Source: Pinibacter aurantiacus
GTDB taxonomy: Bacteria; Bacteroidota; Bacteroidia; Chitinophagales; Chitinophagaceae
DNA: 64,000 nucleotides
Reading direction: 5' to 3'
Assembly (NCBI RefSeq): GCF_019130065.1
Contig: NZ_JAHSPG010000002.1
Location: 248,001-312,000 of the forward strand
Positions within the stretch are counted from its first letter, which is position 1; the number at the start of each line of letters is the position of its first letter. The position numbers and the translations under genes were made by a program. This document shows positions 43,642 to 52,278 of this stretch, one piece after another. The notes under the pieces are model-generated. The model saw only the letters and a list, made by a program, of their open reading frames with translations, had not been told where the DNA came from and made no database searches.

Positions 43642-44631
43642 TTACTTGCCCGCTTGCTCAAGATATTTTGCGCAGCTTTTTTTAACGGTTTCTTCTATTG
43701 TTGCAAACTGGAAACCAGGCAGCGCTTTGAGGATCTTGCTATTGTCGAAGTAAGTTTTGGACTGCGCGATCTTTGCTGTTTCCCTGGTGAGCAATGGTTT
43801 TTTTTGACTGAAAATGGATTTTACAGCTTCTATTCGCCATGCAATTTGCCCCATAAATCGTGTTGCTAATCTTGAAGGTTTTTTCTTTTGAAATCCTTCT
43901 GCAATAAGATCAAACAGTTTTTTGAAGCTATAATTTTCACTGCTGATGATAAACCGCTGTCCGGAAATATTACTTTGCATTAGCTGCAACACGGCCCTTG
44001 CAACATCCTCCACATCTACAAAGCCATTTATACCCTCGGTATAGTAAGGAAACTCGTTGTATACATTTTTAAAAATCGCATTGCTGGAATTGTTCCAGTC
44101 GCCGACGCCTAATATGGTGCTTGGATTAAGTATCACGCCATTTAAACCCTCCGCAATGGCGCGCCATACTTCCATTTCGCCTTTGTACTTACTAATGGCA
44201 TAATGCGTGTTCGAAGAAGAGTCTTTCCATTCTTTTTCTTCGGTCACCTGCTCGCCATTTTTTGTTCTGCCGAGTGCCGCAATGGAACTGATATGTACAA
44301 GGCGGCCGATGTTATTTTCAAGCGCAACATTTACCACATTGGCAGTACCGTCAACATTTGTTTGGTAAAGCGCTGCTCTTTCGTTTTTGTCAAACGAAAC
44401 CATGGCGGCTGAGTGAATAATAGTATCCACGCCGTTCATTGCTCTGTCAAGTTCAATCACGTCCAGGATATCCGCTTCGACCCACTCAACCTTATCTGCA
44501 ACGTGTGATGGTAAATAGAAAGGAATTTTTGAAGAAGCACGTTTAATGGCCCTTACAGGGTAGCCATTTTCAACCAGATGTTTTATAATATAGGCTCCGA
44601 GAAACCCGGTGCCTCCTGTTACAAGAACCAT
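43642..44631 (-). CDS. NAD-dependent epimerase/dehydratase family protein (extended SDR)
   Basis: 329 residues from the ATG at 44631, which places the Rossmann motif VTGGTGFLGAYI right at the N-terminus; an upstream in-frame start at 44664 adds 11 residues. The catalytic Tyr-x3-Lys is YAISK in the segment SNTHYAISKYKGEMEV, with the SSIAALG serine before it. The dihydroflavonol reductase/3-beta-HSD group is the closest pattern. It oxidises or reduces a hydroxyl/keto group with NAD(P); the substrate is not known. Confidence 0.92.
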   Translation of the reverse strand: MVLVTGGTGFLGAYIIKHLVENGYPVRAIKRASSKIPFYLPSHVADKVEWVEADILDVIELDRAMNGVDTIIHSAAMVSFDKNERAALYQTNVDGTANVVNVALENNIGRLVHISSIAALGRTKNGEQVTEEKEWKDSSSNTHYAISKYKGEMEVWRAIAEGLNGVILNPSTILGVGDWNNSSNAIFKNVYNEFPYYTEGINGFVDVEDVARAVLQLMQSNISGQRFIISSENYSFKKLFDLIAEGFQKKKPSRLATRFMGQIAWRIEAVKSIFSQKKPLLTRETAKIAQSKTYFDNSKILKALPGFQFATIEETVKKSCAKYLEQAGK

Positions 44632-44683
44632 TTTTTGTTGAGTGCTTTTAAAAAATAAGGTCAAATGTAGGAATTTAAAGCGG

Positions 44684-44753
44684 AACGCTAAGCGCTAAAC
44701 GCCTAACGCCGTGTCTGGCACCCTGCGTTAAGCGTTTGGCATTATGCATTATT
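44684..44753. repeat. Inverted repeat, word CGCTAAG/GCGTTAA (period 7), copy 3
   Basis: Left arm about 44684-44709 (cgctaag, cgctaaa, cgcctaa units) and right arm about 44725-44753, imperfect, in the divergent gap between 44631 and 44900. Confidence 0.8.
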
Positions 44754-44899
44754 CGTAAAGTACTGGGCTAAAGTTATGGGCATTGTATTACTTCTGGAGA
44801 TACGAAAAGAAACTGCTGGTTGTATTCACCCGTTTGTGCTTTATATCTCTCTCTTAAATTCAAAGAATATTTCTTTAACCTTTTAGTACCATAGCTATT

Positions 44900-45436
44900 A
44901 TGTCAAACCAAACTACCCGACCCAAGCCAGGGGCATTATATGTATTAGGCATCCTTTGTTTTATTCCAGTACTTGGTTTTATTGCCGGCGTTGTTTTTCT
45001 CACCATTGGTATTATTTACTACAAAGACAAGTGGTTCTCATTAATGGGTGTCTTTGGCATTGTTTGGACGATTGCCTGTTACGCAACACTGTTCTACGTT
45101 GGTTTCCATTCTTCAGTTGGGAGACAAGGTTTTGCGGATCTATCGCAGTCAAACCTTAATAGCCTCGTAGGTGAAATTGAATTCTATAAAGTGCAACACG
45201 GCCATTATCCCGATAAGCTAGAGGAGCTGAAAGCCAACAATAAGTTCATATTTATTAATGATCCAACTCAAAGCACTTTTCTTAGTAAGACAACCTCGCT
45301 CTATAACTACGAAAATAAAGGTGACAAATACATCTTATTTTCTTCTGGAGTAGACAATATTCCTCACACCAAAGACGATCTTTTTCCAAAGATAACGATC
45401 ACAGATAGCAGTAAAATAGGGTTGATAAAACCATAA
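44900..45436 (+). CDS. Two-helix membrane protein with GspG-like pseudopilin domain
   Basis: 178 residues. Two strongly hydrophobic helices (about 13-38 and 44-68) separated by a short charged loop anchor a soluble C-terminal domain. That domain follows the type II secretion GspG pattern: VGEIEFYKVQHGHYPDKLEE, a DP motif (FINDPTQ), NYENKGDKYILFSSGVDN and TKDDLFP, the last resembling the calcium-binding end of GspG. It lacks the prepilin peptidase site and has two helices, so it is not a normal pseudopilin. Function unknown. Both its stop and the convergent BatD stop lie in the repeat 45433-45503. Confidence 0.75.
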   Translation: MSNQTTRPKPGALYVLGILCFIPVLGFIAGVVFLTIGIIYYKDKWFSLMGVFGIVWTIACYATLFYVGFHSSVGRQGFADLSQSNLNSLVGEIEFYKVQHGHYPDKLEELKANNKFIFINDPTQSTFLSKTTSLYNYENKGDKYILFSSGVDNIPHTKDDLFPKITITDSSKIGLIKP

Positions 45437-45503
45437 CGCACGGCGCCTAACGCTTAACGCAAGGTGTTACACACGGCGTTAGGCGTTAAGCATTATGCGT
45501 TAT
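45433..45503. repeat. Stop-to-stop inverted repeat, word TTAAGCG/CGCTTAA, copy 4
   Basis: The repeat starts ataacgc (containing the TAA of the plus-strand gene, 45434-45436) and ends gcgttat (containing the complement of the BatD TAA, 45500-45502). Inner units cctaacgcttaacgc and gcgttaggcgttaag pair. The palindrome is exactly as long as the gap between the two convergent reading frames. Confidence 0.9.
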
Positions 45504-47398
45504 CCTTTCAAAGCGTTCACCACAAAAGTTGACTTGTACAACACATTCTGCATATCCGAAGCTGACTGCGGCATGTACAGCGCCATTTCGCAAGTATTCA
45601 AAAGACTTTCCAATTCTGTTCTCACTGTAAGGCTCACATTGTTTTCCTGCAGCAATTGTAATGCAGTTCTTTTATCCATCTTGCTTGGTGGCAACCCGGT
45701 TTTTTTGCTTACCGCTTCCCAAAGTGTGTTTTGTATAGAGGAGAAGAATTGACGGCTGTTATTATCGCTTAAAGCTTTCCTGGATGTTTCCAGCGGATCA
45801 GCTTCGAACATGGACGGTTCAACAACTGGCTCTTTCGGTTTCTCCGGAACTATTACAACAGGTTTTTGCGGTGCGGGTTTTTCTGTTTCTTTTTTTGCAA
45901 CAACAGCAGGCGCTTTTTTTCTTCTAAAGAACAACAACAGCAACAGAATTACTGCAATGCCTCCTGCAATCCAATACCACCATGCAGCCAGGCCCGTATT
46001 GGTGCTTAATGGTTGTATGGTCGCTTTTGCCTTGTCGCTTTTCTTGCGCTTATGCAAGGCTTTTAAAACATGGATCGATAGTGGTTGTGAATTGAGCGTT
46101 TTGTAAGTATTTGCTGCAGGATCAAAATAACTGAATGTGATCGGCGCAATAGTGAAGTTGCCCGTATCCGAAGGCACAAACAAAAAGTCAAATTGCTTGC
46201 TGCCTGCAATGGGCGCTACCGATTTATCAACGTCTTCTTTTACCGAGGCATCAAATGCTTCAAAGCCTTGCGGAAAGCTAACGGAAGGCGCGTTGACAAG
46301 CGGCATGTTTCCCGCACCGCCGATGGTTACGCTTAAAGTAGCATCATCTTCGGCATGAACCTCCTGCGTAGAGAGTTTGGCGTCCAGGGTAAAATTTCCA
46401 ACAGCGCCCTTGAATGAAGCAGGTTTGGCATCAGGCAAAGGTTTTACGGTAATGGTGACAGGTTTGCTGGCAAGTGTAACATTGTGTTCTTCCCATGTTT
46501 GGTTGCCAAAACCATCCATCATTTGCTGTATGGGATCGCGGGATTGTTTTGCAGATGCCGTTGTTCTTAAAAAACGAACTTTATTATCCAGCTCAACGGG
46601 ATCAAGCGTGAAACTGCCGGCTTGTAAAGGATACAACTGTACTTTGCGGATAAGATGCACAGTGAAAGGCTTACCGTCAATATTTTCCACAGAAGGCGAC
46701 GCAGTCTGCATATCCACCATGTCATATACGCTGAATCCATCAAGAGATGGCCTTTTAGTAACTCTTGATTCAGATTTTAATCTTGAGCATAATTTATAGG
46801 TTGCAACGATCGGTTCGCCTACAAAACAGTTTGTCTTGTTCACTTGCAAAACCACCAGCAAATTTTTCTTCACCTTTTCATTATAATCTTCTTTGGCACC
46901 CAATATCACATCTTCATCGGGGAAGTCCTGCATGTCCATTGGCGGGAAACCCATATTCATAGAAGGCATAGAAGGCTGCTGAGTATTCTTGCTCATTCTG
47001 TTTCCAACAATAACGTTCACAGTGTTTGTCTGCATCGTTTTATTGTTGATCCTTGCGCTTGCAGCGGGTATTACAAACTTTCCCGGGCCTTTTGGTTGCA
47101 CAAGAAATGACAATGTGAAGGAAGATGTGGTTGTGCCATTTACAACGCTGGTTTCGCTCGATTGGTTAGGGCCGCTTATTACTGCAAAATCCCTGAATTC
47201 AGGAAGCTGTACATCATTGATGGAGCCTGCATTTTCGATGACATAATCGATCTGCAGGGTTTCATTTTTTGCGATGTTATTATCGCTTACACGGCAATAG
47301 AATTTCCCTTGTGCTACAACATTTGCACAAGTAAACATCATTGCAAGTGACAATAAAAACCATTTGCTGCCGGTGATTCGGTGAAAAGTCGTCTTCAT
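45500..47398 (-). CDS. batD: BatD-family protein
   Basis: 632 residues with a signal peptide (cleaved near VVAQG, residue 30). Two BatD/oxygen-tolerance beta domains follow (FYCRVSDNNIAKNETLQIDY and ASFKGAVGNFTLDAKLSTQEV regions), then a transmembrane helix near residue 460 (AAWWYWIAGGIAVILLLLLF), and a cytoplasmic tail with DPLETSRKALSDNNSRQFF. BatD works with BatA/B/C in the cell envelope. Here it is on the opposite strand, 10 kb from the batB-batC pair, so the usual operon has been broken. Confidence 0.92.
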   Translation of the reverse strand: MKTTFHRITGSKWFLLSLAMMFTCANVVAQGKFYCRVSDNNIAKNETLQIDYVIENAGSINDVQLPEFRDFAVISGPNQSSETSVVNGTTTSSFTLSFLVQPKGPGKFVIPAASARINNKTMQTNTVNVIVGNRMSKNTQQPSMPSMNMGFPPMDMQDFPDEDVILGAKEDYNEKVKKNLLVVLQVNKTNCFVGEPIVATYKLCSRLKSESRVTKRPSLDGFSVYDMVDMQTASPSVENIDGKPFTVHLIRKVQLYPLQAGSFTLDPVELDNKVRFLRTTASAKQSRDPIQQMMDGFGNQTWEEHNVTLASKPVTITVKPLPDAKPASFKGAVGNFTLDAKLSTQEVHAEDDATLSVTIGGAGNMPLVNAPSVSFPQGFEAFDASVKEDVDKSVAPIAGSKQFDFLFVPSDTGNFTIAPITFSYFDPAANTYKTLNSQPLSIHVLKALHKRKKSDKAKATIQPLSTNTGLAAWWYWIAGGIAVILLLLLFFRRKKAPAVVAKKETEKPAPQKPVVIVPEKPKEPVVEPSMFEADPLETSRKALSDNNSRQFFSSIQNTLWEAVSKKTGLPPSKMDKRTALQLLQENNVSLTVRTELESLLNTCEMALYMPQSASDMQNVLYKSTFVVNALKG

Positions 47399-47520
47399 TT
47401 TAGCTAAGCCTTCTTGAAAATGAAAATTAATATAAATGTGTCACATGGTGACTGGTGAAACGTGAAAGGATCGTTTAAGTTCTGAGGTTTGTCCCGATTA
47501 GTAAATTCATGCATTGCGAT

Positions 47521-47734
47521 CCAATGTCGTTTAGTTAAGATATTACAAGCTTTGTTAAGTTAATGTCTTACGGACAAGATGCACTTGTTGTTATATTCTC
47601 TATTAATATTAAATGCCCTACGGGCAATAGAACCTTCCCGTAGGGAAAAGATATCAATAGAAATCAAGATAATCATCCACTTTTGCCCGTAGGGCATTAA
47701 TGCGGAGGACTTTTCCTTAACTAAACGACATTGG
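47521..47734. repeat. Nested palindrome upstream of batD
   Basis: Outer arms 47521-47539 and 47716-47734 are exact over 19 bp (ccaatgtcgtttagttaag). Inner arms atgccctacgggcaa (47613-47627) and its inverse (47683-47697) are exact over 15 bp, and a third small palindrome ccttcccgtagggaa lies between. It occupies most of the 376-bp gap 47399-47774, which has no gene. Confidence 0.92.
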
Positions 47735-47774
47735 AATTGAGACCTCTCATTGACGATTGACGTTTTACGTCGCA

Positions 47775-48476
47775 CTACAGATCGCCCAGTTGAGGCCTCA
47801 GGATAATATCTTCCACTACTGCCGTAGGTGAAAGCTGCGATGCCGCAAATATCATGTTGGCTATATCCTCAGACTCCATGATGCGTTTAGGATCTACACC
47901 GCTACCGCTCCAGGAATCGGTGTATGCTGCCCCGGGCATTACGGCTGTTACTTTTATGTTATGCGGCTTCATTTCTTCGCGTAGATTTTTTGAGAAACCC
48001 AGCATGGCAAATTTGCTGATGCTGTAAGCACCTCCATTTGCATATGCCTGCAAGGAAGCGATGGAGCACATGTTGAAAATATGACCACTTTTCCTCGCCA
48101 TCATAGCAGGCAAAAGTTTTCTTGTGAGATTGTAAGCACCCAGTAAATTCACAGACAACATTTCTTCGAGAACACCTTCGGGTTCATTGTGTACGCTACC
48201 GGGAATAAAATACCCCGCATTGTTGATCAGTACGTCCACGTCTATTTTTTGTGCCGCGATCCAATCAGCAAATTCACGCACACTTTCTTTATCGCTGATA
48301 TCGCAGGGCATTGCTTTTATGGTAACGTCTGAAAATTCTGTCACCAGCTCCTCTAGCGTTTTGTAGAGTTGCGCGGCGCTACGTGAGCAGATATAAACAT
48401 TATGTCCATTGGAAGCAAATTTCCTTGCCAGCGATTTTCCAAAACCCTTGGATGCGCCTGTGATAATGATGTTCAT
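47775..48476 (-). CDS. Short-chain dehydrogenase/reductase
   Basis: 233 residues, classical SDR. Cofactor motif TGASKGFGKSLA (6-17), structural NNAG (VLINNAGYF), the catalytic serine in MCSIAS and Tyr-x3-Lys in YSISKFAMLGF are all present. Position after the first strand favours NADP(H) binding because Arg occurs in ICSRSAAQL. It is a cytoplasmic oxidoreductase of the 3-ketoacyl-ACP reductase-like type; substrate unknown. Minus-strand gene 376 bp upstream of batD, separated by a nested palindrome. Confidence 0.93.
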   Translation of the reverse strand: MNIIITGASKGFGKSLARKFASNGHNVYICSRSAAQLYKTLEELVTEFSDVTIKAMPCDISDKESVREFADWIAAQKIDVDVLINNAGYFIPGSVHNEPEGVLEEMLSVNLLGAYNLTRKLLPAMMARKSGHIFNMCSIASLQAYANGGAYSISKFAMLGFSKNLREEMKPHNIKVTAVMPGAAYTDSWSGSGVDPKRIMESEDIANMIFAASQLSPTAVVEDIILRPQLGDL

Positions 48477-48529
48477 TTAGTTAAGGTATCTTTGTGCTGC
48501 AATTTAAGGAGTAAGAGCGAGAGAGAAGG

Positions 48530-48655
48530 CACACGGATGACACGGATTAGACGGATTTACACGGATTTTTTCTGATAAACAGAAACGCTTTCATACGACA
48601 ATCAGTACTCCTACACGGAAAACTTATTAATTTTTAATTATTAATTATTAATTGG
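48530..48655. repeat. Unpaired arms of two repeat families
   Basis: An array cacacggatgacacggatt... at about 48530-48570 resembles the arm at 63498, and an AATTAAT-type array at about 48624-48655 resembles 13211. Neither has an inverted partner in this gap. Confidence 0.65.
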
Positions 48656-48689
48656 CATTAAGGCAAGTTAATAATAATTGAACCCAACA

Positions 48690-49385
48690 ATGAACTACAA
48701 GCATCTCTTCTTCGACCTCGATCATACACTATGGGACTTTGAAACCAATGCGAAAAATACCATGCAGCATTTGTATGGACATTTTTCACTGAAAGATATT
48801 GGCATTAATGATTTTGATGAGTTTTACAAACAATACAGCATCCACAACCAAAGATTGTGGCAGCGTTATCATAAAGGATTTATTAAATCTGATGAGTTGC
48901 GCTGGAAAAGGGTTTGGCACACATTGCTCGATTTTAAGATAGGCGATGAAAAGCTGGCGAAAGAAATGAGCGCTCATTTTCTCGATTTGCTGCCCAACAG
49001 AACGGCACTTTTCCCTTATGCTGTAGAAATTTTAAACTATCTGAAAGCTAAAGGCTACCGCTTGCATCTTATTACCAATGGTTTTGAAACGGTACAGCAT
49101 AGCAAACTGAAATATTCGGGCCTGACTGATTTTTTTGAAAACGTCATTACTTCCGAAGGTAGCAACAGCATAAAGCCCAATAAGGAGATTTTTGAATATG
49201 CGCTAAAGAAAGCCGGTGCCACCGCCGAAGAAAGCCTCATGATCGGCGACAACCTTGAAGCCGATATCCAGGGCGCCATGAATGCCGGCATCGACCAGGT
49301 TTTTGTAAATCATATCAATGAAGAGACTGAACTGAAGCCGACATATACGATTTATAAGTTGCAGGAGCTGGAAGATATTTTGTAA
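48690..49385 (+). CDS. YjjG-family noncanonical pyrimidine nucleotidase (HAD superfamily)
   Basis: 231 residues from the ATG at 48690; a TTG four codons upstream is also open. HAD motif I is FFDLDHTLWDFE (Asp9, Asp11), motif II is LITNGF, motif III Lys lies in SIKPNKEIF, and motif IV is MIGDNLEADIQGA. The helical C1 cap follows motif I directly. YjjG-type enzymes dephosphorylate noncanonical nucleoside monophosphates such as dUMP or 5-halogenated forms. The subfamily call rests on the overall pattern; other HAD-IA phosphatases are the alternative. Confidence 0.9.
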   Translation: MNYKHLFFDLDHTLWDFETNAKNTMQHLYGHFSLKDIGINDFDEFYKQYSIHNQRLWQRYHKGFIKSDELRWKRVWHTLLDFKIGDEKLAKEMSAHFLDLLPNRTALFPYAVEILNYLKAKGYRLHLITNGFETVQHSKLKYSGLTDFFENVITSEGSNSIKPNKEIFEYALKKAGATAEESLMIGDNLEADIQGAMNAGIDQVFVNHINEETELKPTYTIYKLQELEDIL

Positions 49386-49387
49386 TA

Positions 49388-49483
49388 ATTGAATAACTGA
49401 ATCACTGAATAACTGAATGTCTGCGCTTTGTTTTGCGCGACAATTACCAACCACTCAGTTATTCAGTTATTCAGTTATTCAGT
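49388..49483. repeat. Inverted repeat, word TAACTGAA (period 8), copy 5
   Basis: Arms 49388-49419 and 49452-49483 pair at 29 of 32 positions. It starts three bases after the yjjG-type stop codon; a few more units extend the right arm. The same word is seen at 2103, 26843, 31712 and 35111. Confidence 0.92.
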
Positions 49484-49566
49484 TATTCAATCTATTGGTC
49501 CTTAGCTTCTTAACTAATCCTTTCCCCATTTTAATTTTTTAATTTTTCCTTTTGTAACTTGCGGCC

Positions 49567-51915
49567 ATGCATGATTATTTAAGCGGATTGAATGAGAGAC
49601 AGCGTGAGGCTGTACTGCATTGCAATGGACCTATAATGATAGTGGCTGGTGCCGGAAGCGGAAAGACAAAAGTTCTTACTACTCGTATCGCTCACCTGAT
49701 GGCGCACCACAAAGTTGACAGTTTCAATATCCTTGCCCTTACGTTTACCAACAAGGCGGCGAAAGAAATGAAGGAAAGGGTGGAGAAAATTTTGCACAAC
49801 ACAGAGGCTCGCAATTTATATATCGGAACCTTCCACAGTGTGTTTGCCAGGGTGCTTCGTGCCGAGGCGCATCACCTCGGTTATCCAAATAGTTTTACCA
49901 TTTATGATACAGATGACGCAAAAGGCGTTATCAAAACGGTAGTAAATGAGCTGAACCTTGATGACAAGGTCTACAAACCAAATGTTGTTTACAACCGCAT
50001 TTCCTCCGCAAAGAACGCATTGGTTGGCCCAGAAGAATATGCGAGGGATTATGGCATTCAACAGGAAGATTTAAGGGCGAACCGTCCGGCGATGGGGCAG
50101 ATATATGATGCCTATGCCAAACGCTGCTTTAAAAATGGCGCAATGGATTTTGATGATCTGTTGCTGAACATGTACAAACTGCTGAAAAATTATCCTGAGG
50201 CGTTGAGCAAATACCAGCGCAAGTTCAAATACATTTTGATCGATGAGTACCAGGATACCAACCCTGCACAGTATGAAATTATCAAACTGCTCGGAGCTAT
50301 GCACGAAAACATTTGCGTAGTGGGTGATGATGCGCAAAGTATCTATAGTTTCCGCGGAGCAACAATCGAAAACATTCTCCAGTTCCAAAAAGATTATGAT
50401 GATGTGAAAGTGGTGAAGCTGGAGCAGAACTACAGAAGCTCTCAGAACATTATCCATGTAGCCAACGAGGTTATTAAAAATAACAAGGGACAAATTCCTA
50501 AGAACCTTTGGACGGACAATGCCGAAGGTGAAAAGATCAAACTCGTGCGCACTGCGAGCGATAACGACGAAGGAAAATTTGTAGCTGATACTATTAAGGA
50601 ATTAAAACTTCGCAATCACATCAGCAATAAAGACGTGGCCATTCTTTACCGCACCAATGCGCAGAGCCGTGCATTTGAGGAAAGCTTGAGAAGACTTGCG
50701 ATTCCTTATATCATTTACGGAGGCCTTAGCTTCTACCAACGCAAGGAGGTAAAAGACATGGTGGCTTATCTGCGTGTGATAGCAAACCCGAAGGACGAAG
50801 AAGCGCTGAAACGCATCATCAACTATCCGGTTCGCGGCATTGGAAAAACGACTATTGACAAAGCTGTAATTTTCGCGAATACCCACAACATCAGCATGTG
50901 GGAAGTGCTCGTAAATGCACAACAATTCGGTTTCAAATCAGGAACACTTGAAGCAATCGATCAGTTTGTGACTATGATCAAAATGTTCCAGACTGAATTG
51001 CCGAAGCGCAATGCATATGAAATTGCTTTTGCCGTAGGTAAAAGCACCAATCTTGTAAAAGAACTTTTCAATGATAAGAGTACAGAAGGTGTTGCGAGAT
51101 ATGAGAACGTGCAGGAGTTGCTGAACAGTATCAAGGAATTTACCGAAACGCCAATGAACGAAGAAGATGGTGAGGTGGGTGATAAAGGACTAGGGACATA
51201 TTTGCAACAGATCACTCTATTGACAGATGCTGACAACAAAGACCCAGACGCAGATGTTGTAAAACTGATGACGATACACGCAGCAAAAGGTCTGGAGTTC
51301 CCAGTGGTATTTGCAGCAGGATTAGAGGAAACGCTTTTTCCAAGTGCCATGAGCATCAACACAAGAGAAGAGCTGGAAGAAGAACGCCGCTTGTTTTATG
51401 TGGTGATCACGAGGGCCAAGCAAAAATTATATATTACTCATGCCAACAGCCGTTATCGCTTTGGCAGCCTGATACAAAATGAACCGAGCCGCTTTATAGA
51501 AGAAATTCCGAATGAATTTTTGGACAGAACTTCTGCCGGTGGTGGCCCACGCAATCAAACAGGTAGCTGGGGTGGTGGTTCTGCATTTGACAGGATGCGC
51601 GGAGGTTATGGAAACAGTGCCCAGGAAGCAGAAAAACAATATGGCGCACCGCCAGCAAAGAAAGCAGCAACGCCTTCTTACATTGCACCAAAGCCCGCTG
51701 CTAAAACTGTGGAGCATGTGCCAACAAAAGATTTTGTTCCAAGCGATACCACGAACTTGCAGGCAGGACAAAAAGTGGAGCACCAAAAATTTGGCTTTGG
51801 AGTAGTGGATAAAATGGAGGGCAGCGCACACAACCCGATCGCTACTGTAAAGTTTGAACTGAACGGAGAGAAGAAGATTATGTTGAACTATGCTAAGCTG
51901 AGGATTGTTGAGTAA
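49567..51915 (+). CDS. UvrD/PcrA-type DNA helicase
   Basis: 782 residues, superfamily 1A. Walker A is GAGSGKTK (28-35), motif Ia LALTFTNKAAKEMK, Walker B LIDEYQDTNPAQ, motif III VVGDDAQSIYSFRGA, motif IV QNYRSSQNI, motif V LMTIHAAKGLEFPVVF and motif VI RRLFYVVITRAKQKLY. The C-terminal tail (about 660-782) is Gly/Ala rich and ends in a PcrA-like Tudor-type segment (GQKVEHQKFGFGVVDKMEG). 3'-5' helicase for nucleotide excision repair, replication restart and RNA polymerase backtracking. PcrA is the closest type by the tail. Confidence 0.96.
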   Translation: MHDYLSGLNERQREAVLHCNGPIMIVAGAGSGKTKVLTTRIAHLMAHHKVDSFNILALTFTNKAAKEMKERVEKILHNTEARNLYIGTFHSVFARVLRAEAHHLGYPNSFTIYDTDDAKGVIKTVVNELNLDDKVYKPNVVYNRISSAKNALVGPEEYARDYGIQQEDLRANRPAMGQIYDAYAKRCFKNGAMDFDDLLLNMYKLLKNYPEALSKYQRKFKYILIDEYQDTNPAQYEIIKLLGAMHENICVVGDDAQSIYSFRGATIENILQFQKDYDDVKVVKLEQNYRSSQNIIHVANEVIKNNKGQIPKNLWTDNAEGEKIKLVRTASDNDEGKFVADTIKELKLRNHISNKDVAILYRTNAQSRAFEESLRRLAIPYIIYGGLSFYQRKEVKDMVAYLRVIANPKDEEALKRIINYPVRGIGKTTIDKAVIFANTHNISMWEVLVNAQQFGFKSGTLEAIDQFVTMIKMFQTELPKRNAYEIAFAVGKSTNLVKELFNDKSTEGVARYENVQELLNSIKEFTETPMNEEDGEVGDKGLGTYLQQITLLTDADNKDPDADVVKLMTIHAAKGLEFPVVFAAGLEETLFPSAMSINTREELEEERRLFYVVITRAKQKLYITHANSRYRFGSLIQNEPSRFIEEIPNEFLDRTSAGGGPRNQTGSWGGGSAFDRMRGGYGNSAQEAEKQYGAPPAKKAATPSYIAPKPAAKTVEHVPTKDFVPSDTTNLQAGQKVEHQKFGFGVVDKMEGSAHNPIATVKFELNGEKKIMLNYAKLRIVE

Positions 51916-51963
51916 TTTGAGAGAGAGAATTTGAAAATTTGAAGATTTGAGAATTTGAAAATG
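51913..51963. repeat. Unpaired array, word AATTTGAA (period 8)
   Basis: Begins with the TAA stop of the helicase gene itself and runs about 50 nt as degenerate 8-bp units, with no inverted partner before the next gene. Confidence 0.8.
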
Positions 51964-52002
51964 GGTTGACCATTCACCATACAACAACTAAAACAAACCG
52001 CT

Positions 52003-52272
52003 ATGGCGCAACTACCAAAATTTATGATCGCTGATGATCCGGTAACAGATCCGGATAATGAATACATCATTCATACGCACCAGCCGCGCTTTGTGGCTAA
52101 ACGCGTGGAAGATGAAGATGGCGAAAATGCACATATTGACATCGTGGAAGAGATTGATGATGTAGATGCATTTTTCAAAAACGATCCAGCAAAAAAAGAA
52201 GAACTCCTCGAAGAGCTGGAAACCTGGTATTATGATTATATGGACTGGCTGGAATCCGATGAAGATGAGTAG
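52003..52272 (+). CDS. Small acidic protein of unknown function
   Basis: 89 residues, very rich in Asp and Glu (for example VEEIDDVDAFF and the tail LESDEDE), with aromatic YYDYMDW near the C-terminus. No signal peptide, membrane segment or known domain is visible. It starts 88 bp after the helicase stop and may share its transcript. The clean ATG start, codon usage and stop support a real gene. Possibly a cytoplasmic protein-interaction or regulatory factor; function unknown. Confidence 0.7.
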   Translation: MAQLPKFMIADDPVTDPDNEYIIHTHQPRFVAKRVEDEDGENAHIDIVEEIDDVDAFFKNDPAKKEELLEELETWYYDYMDWLESDEDE

Positions 52273-52278
52273 GGAGTT

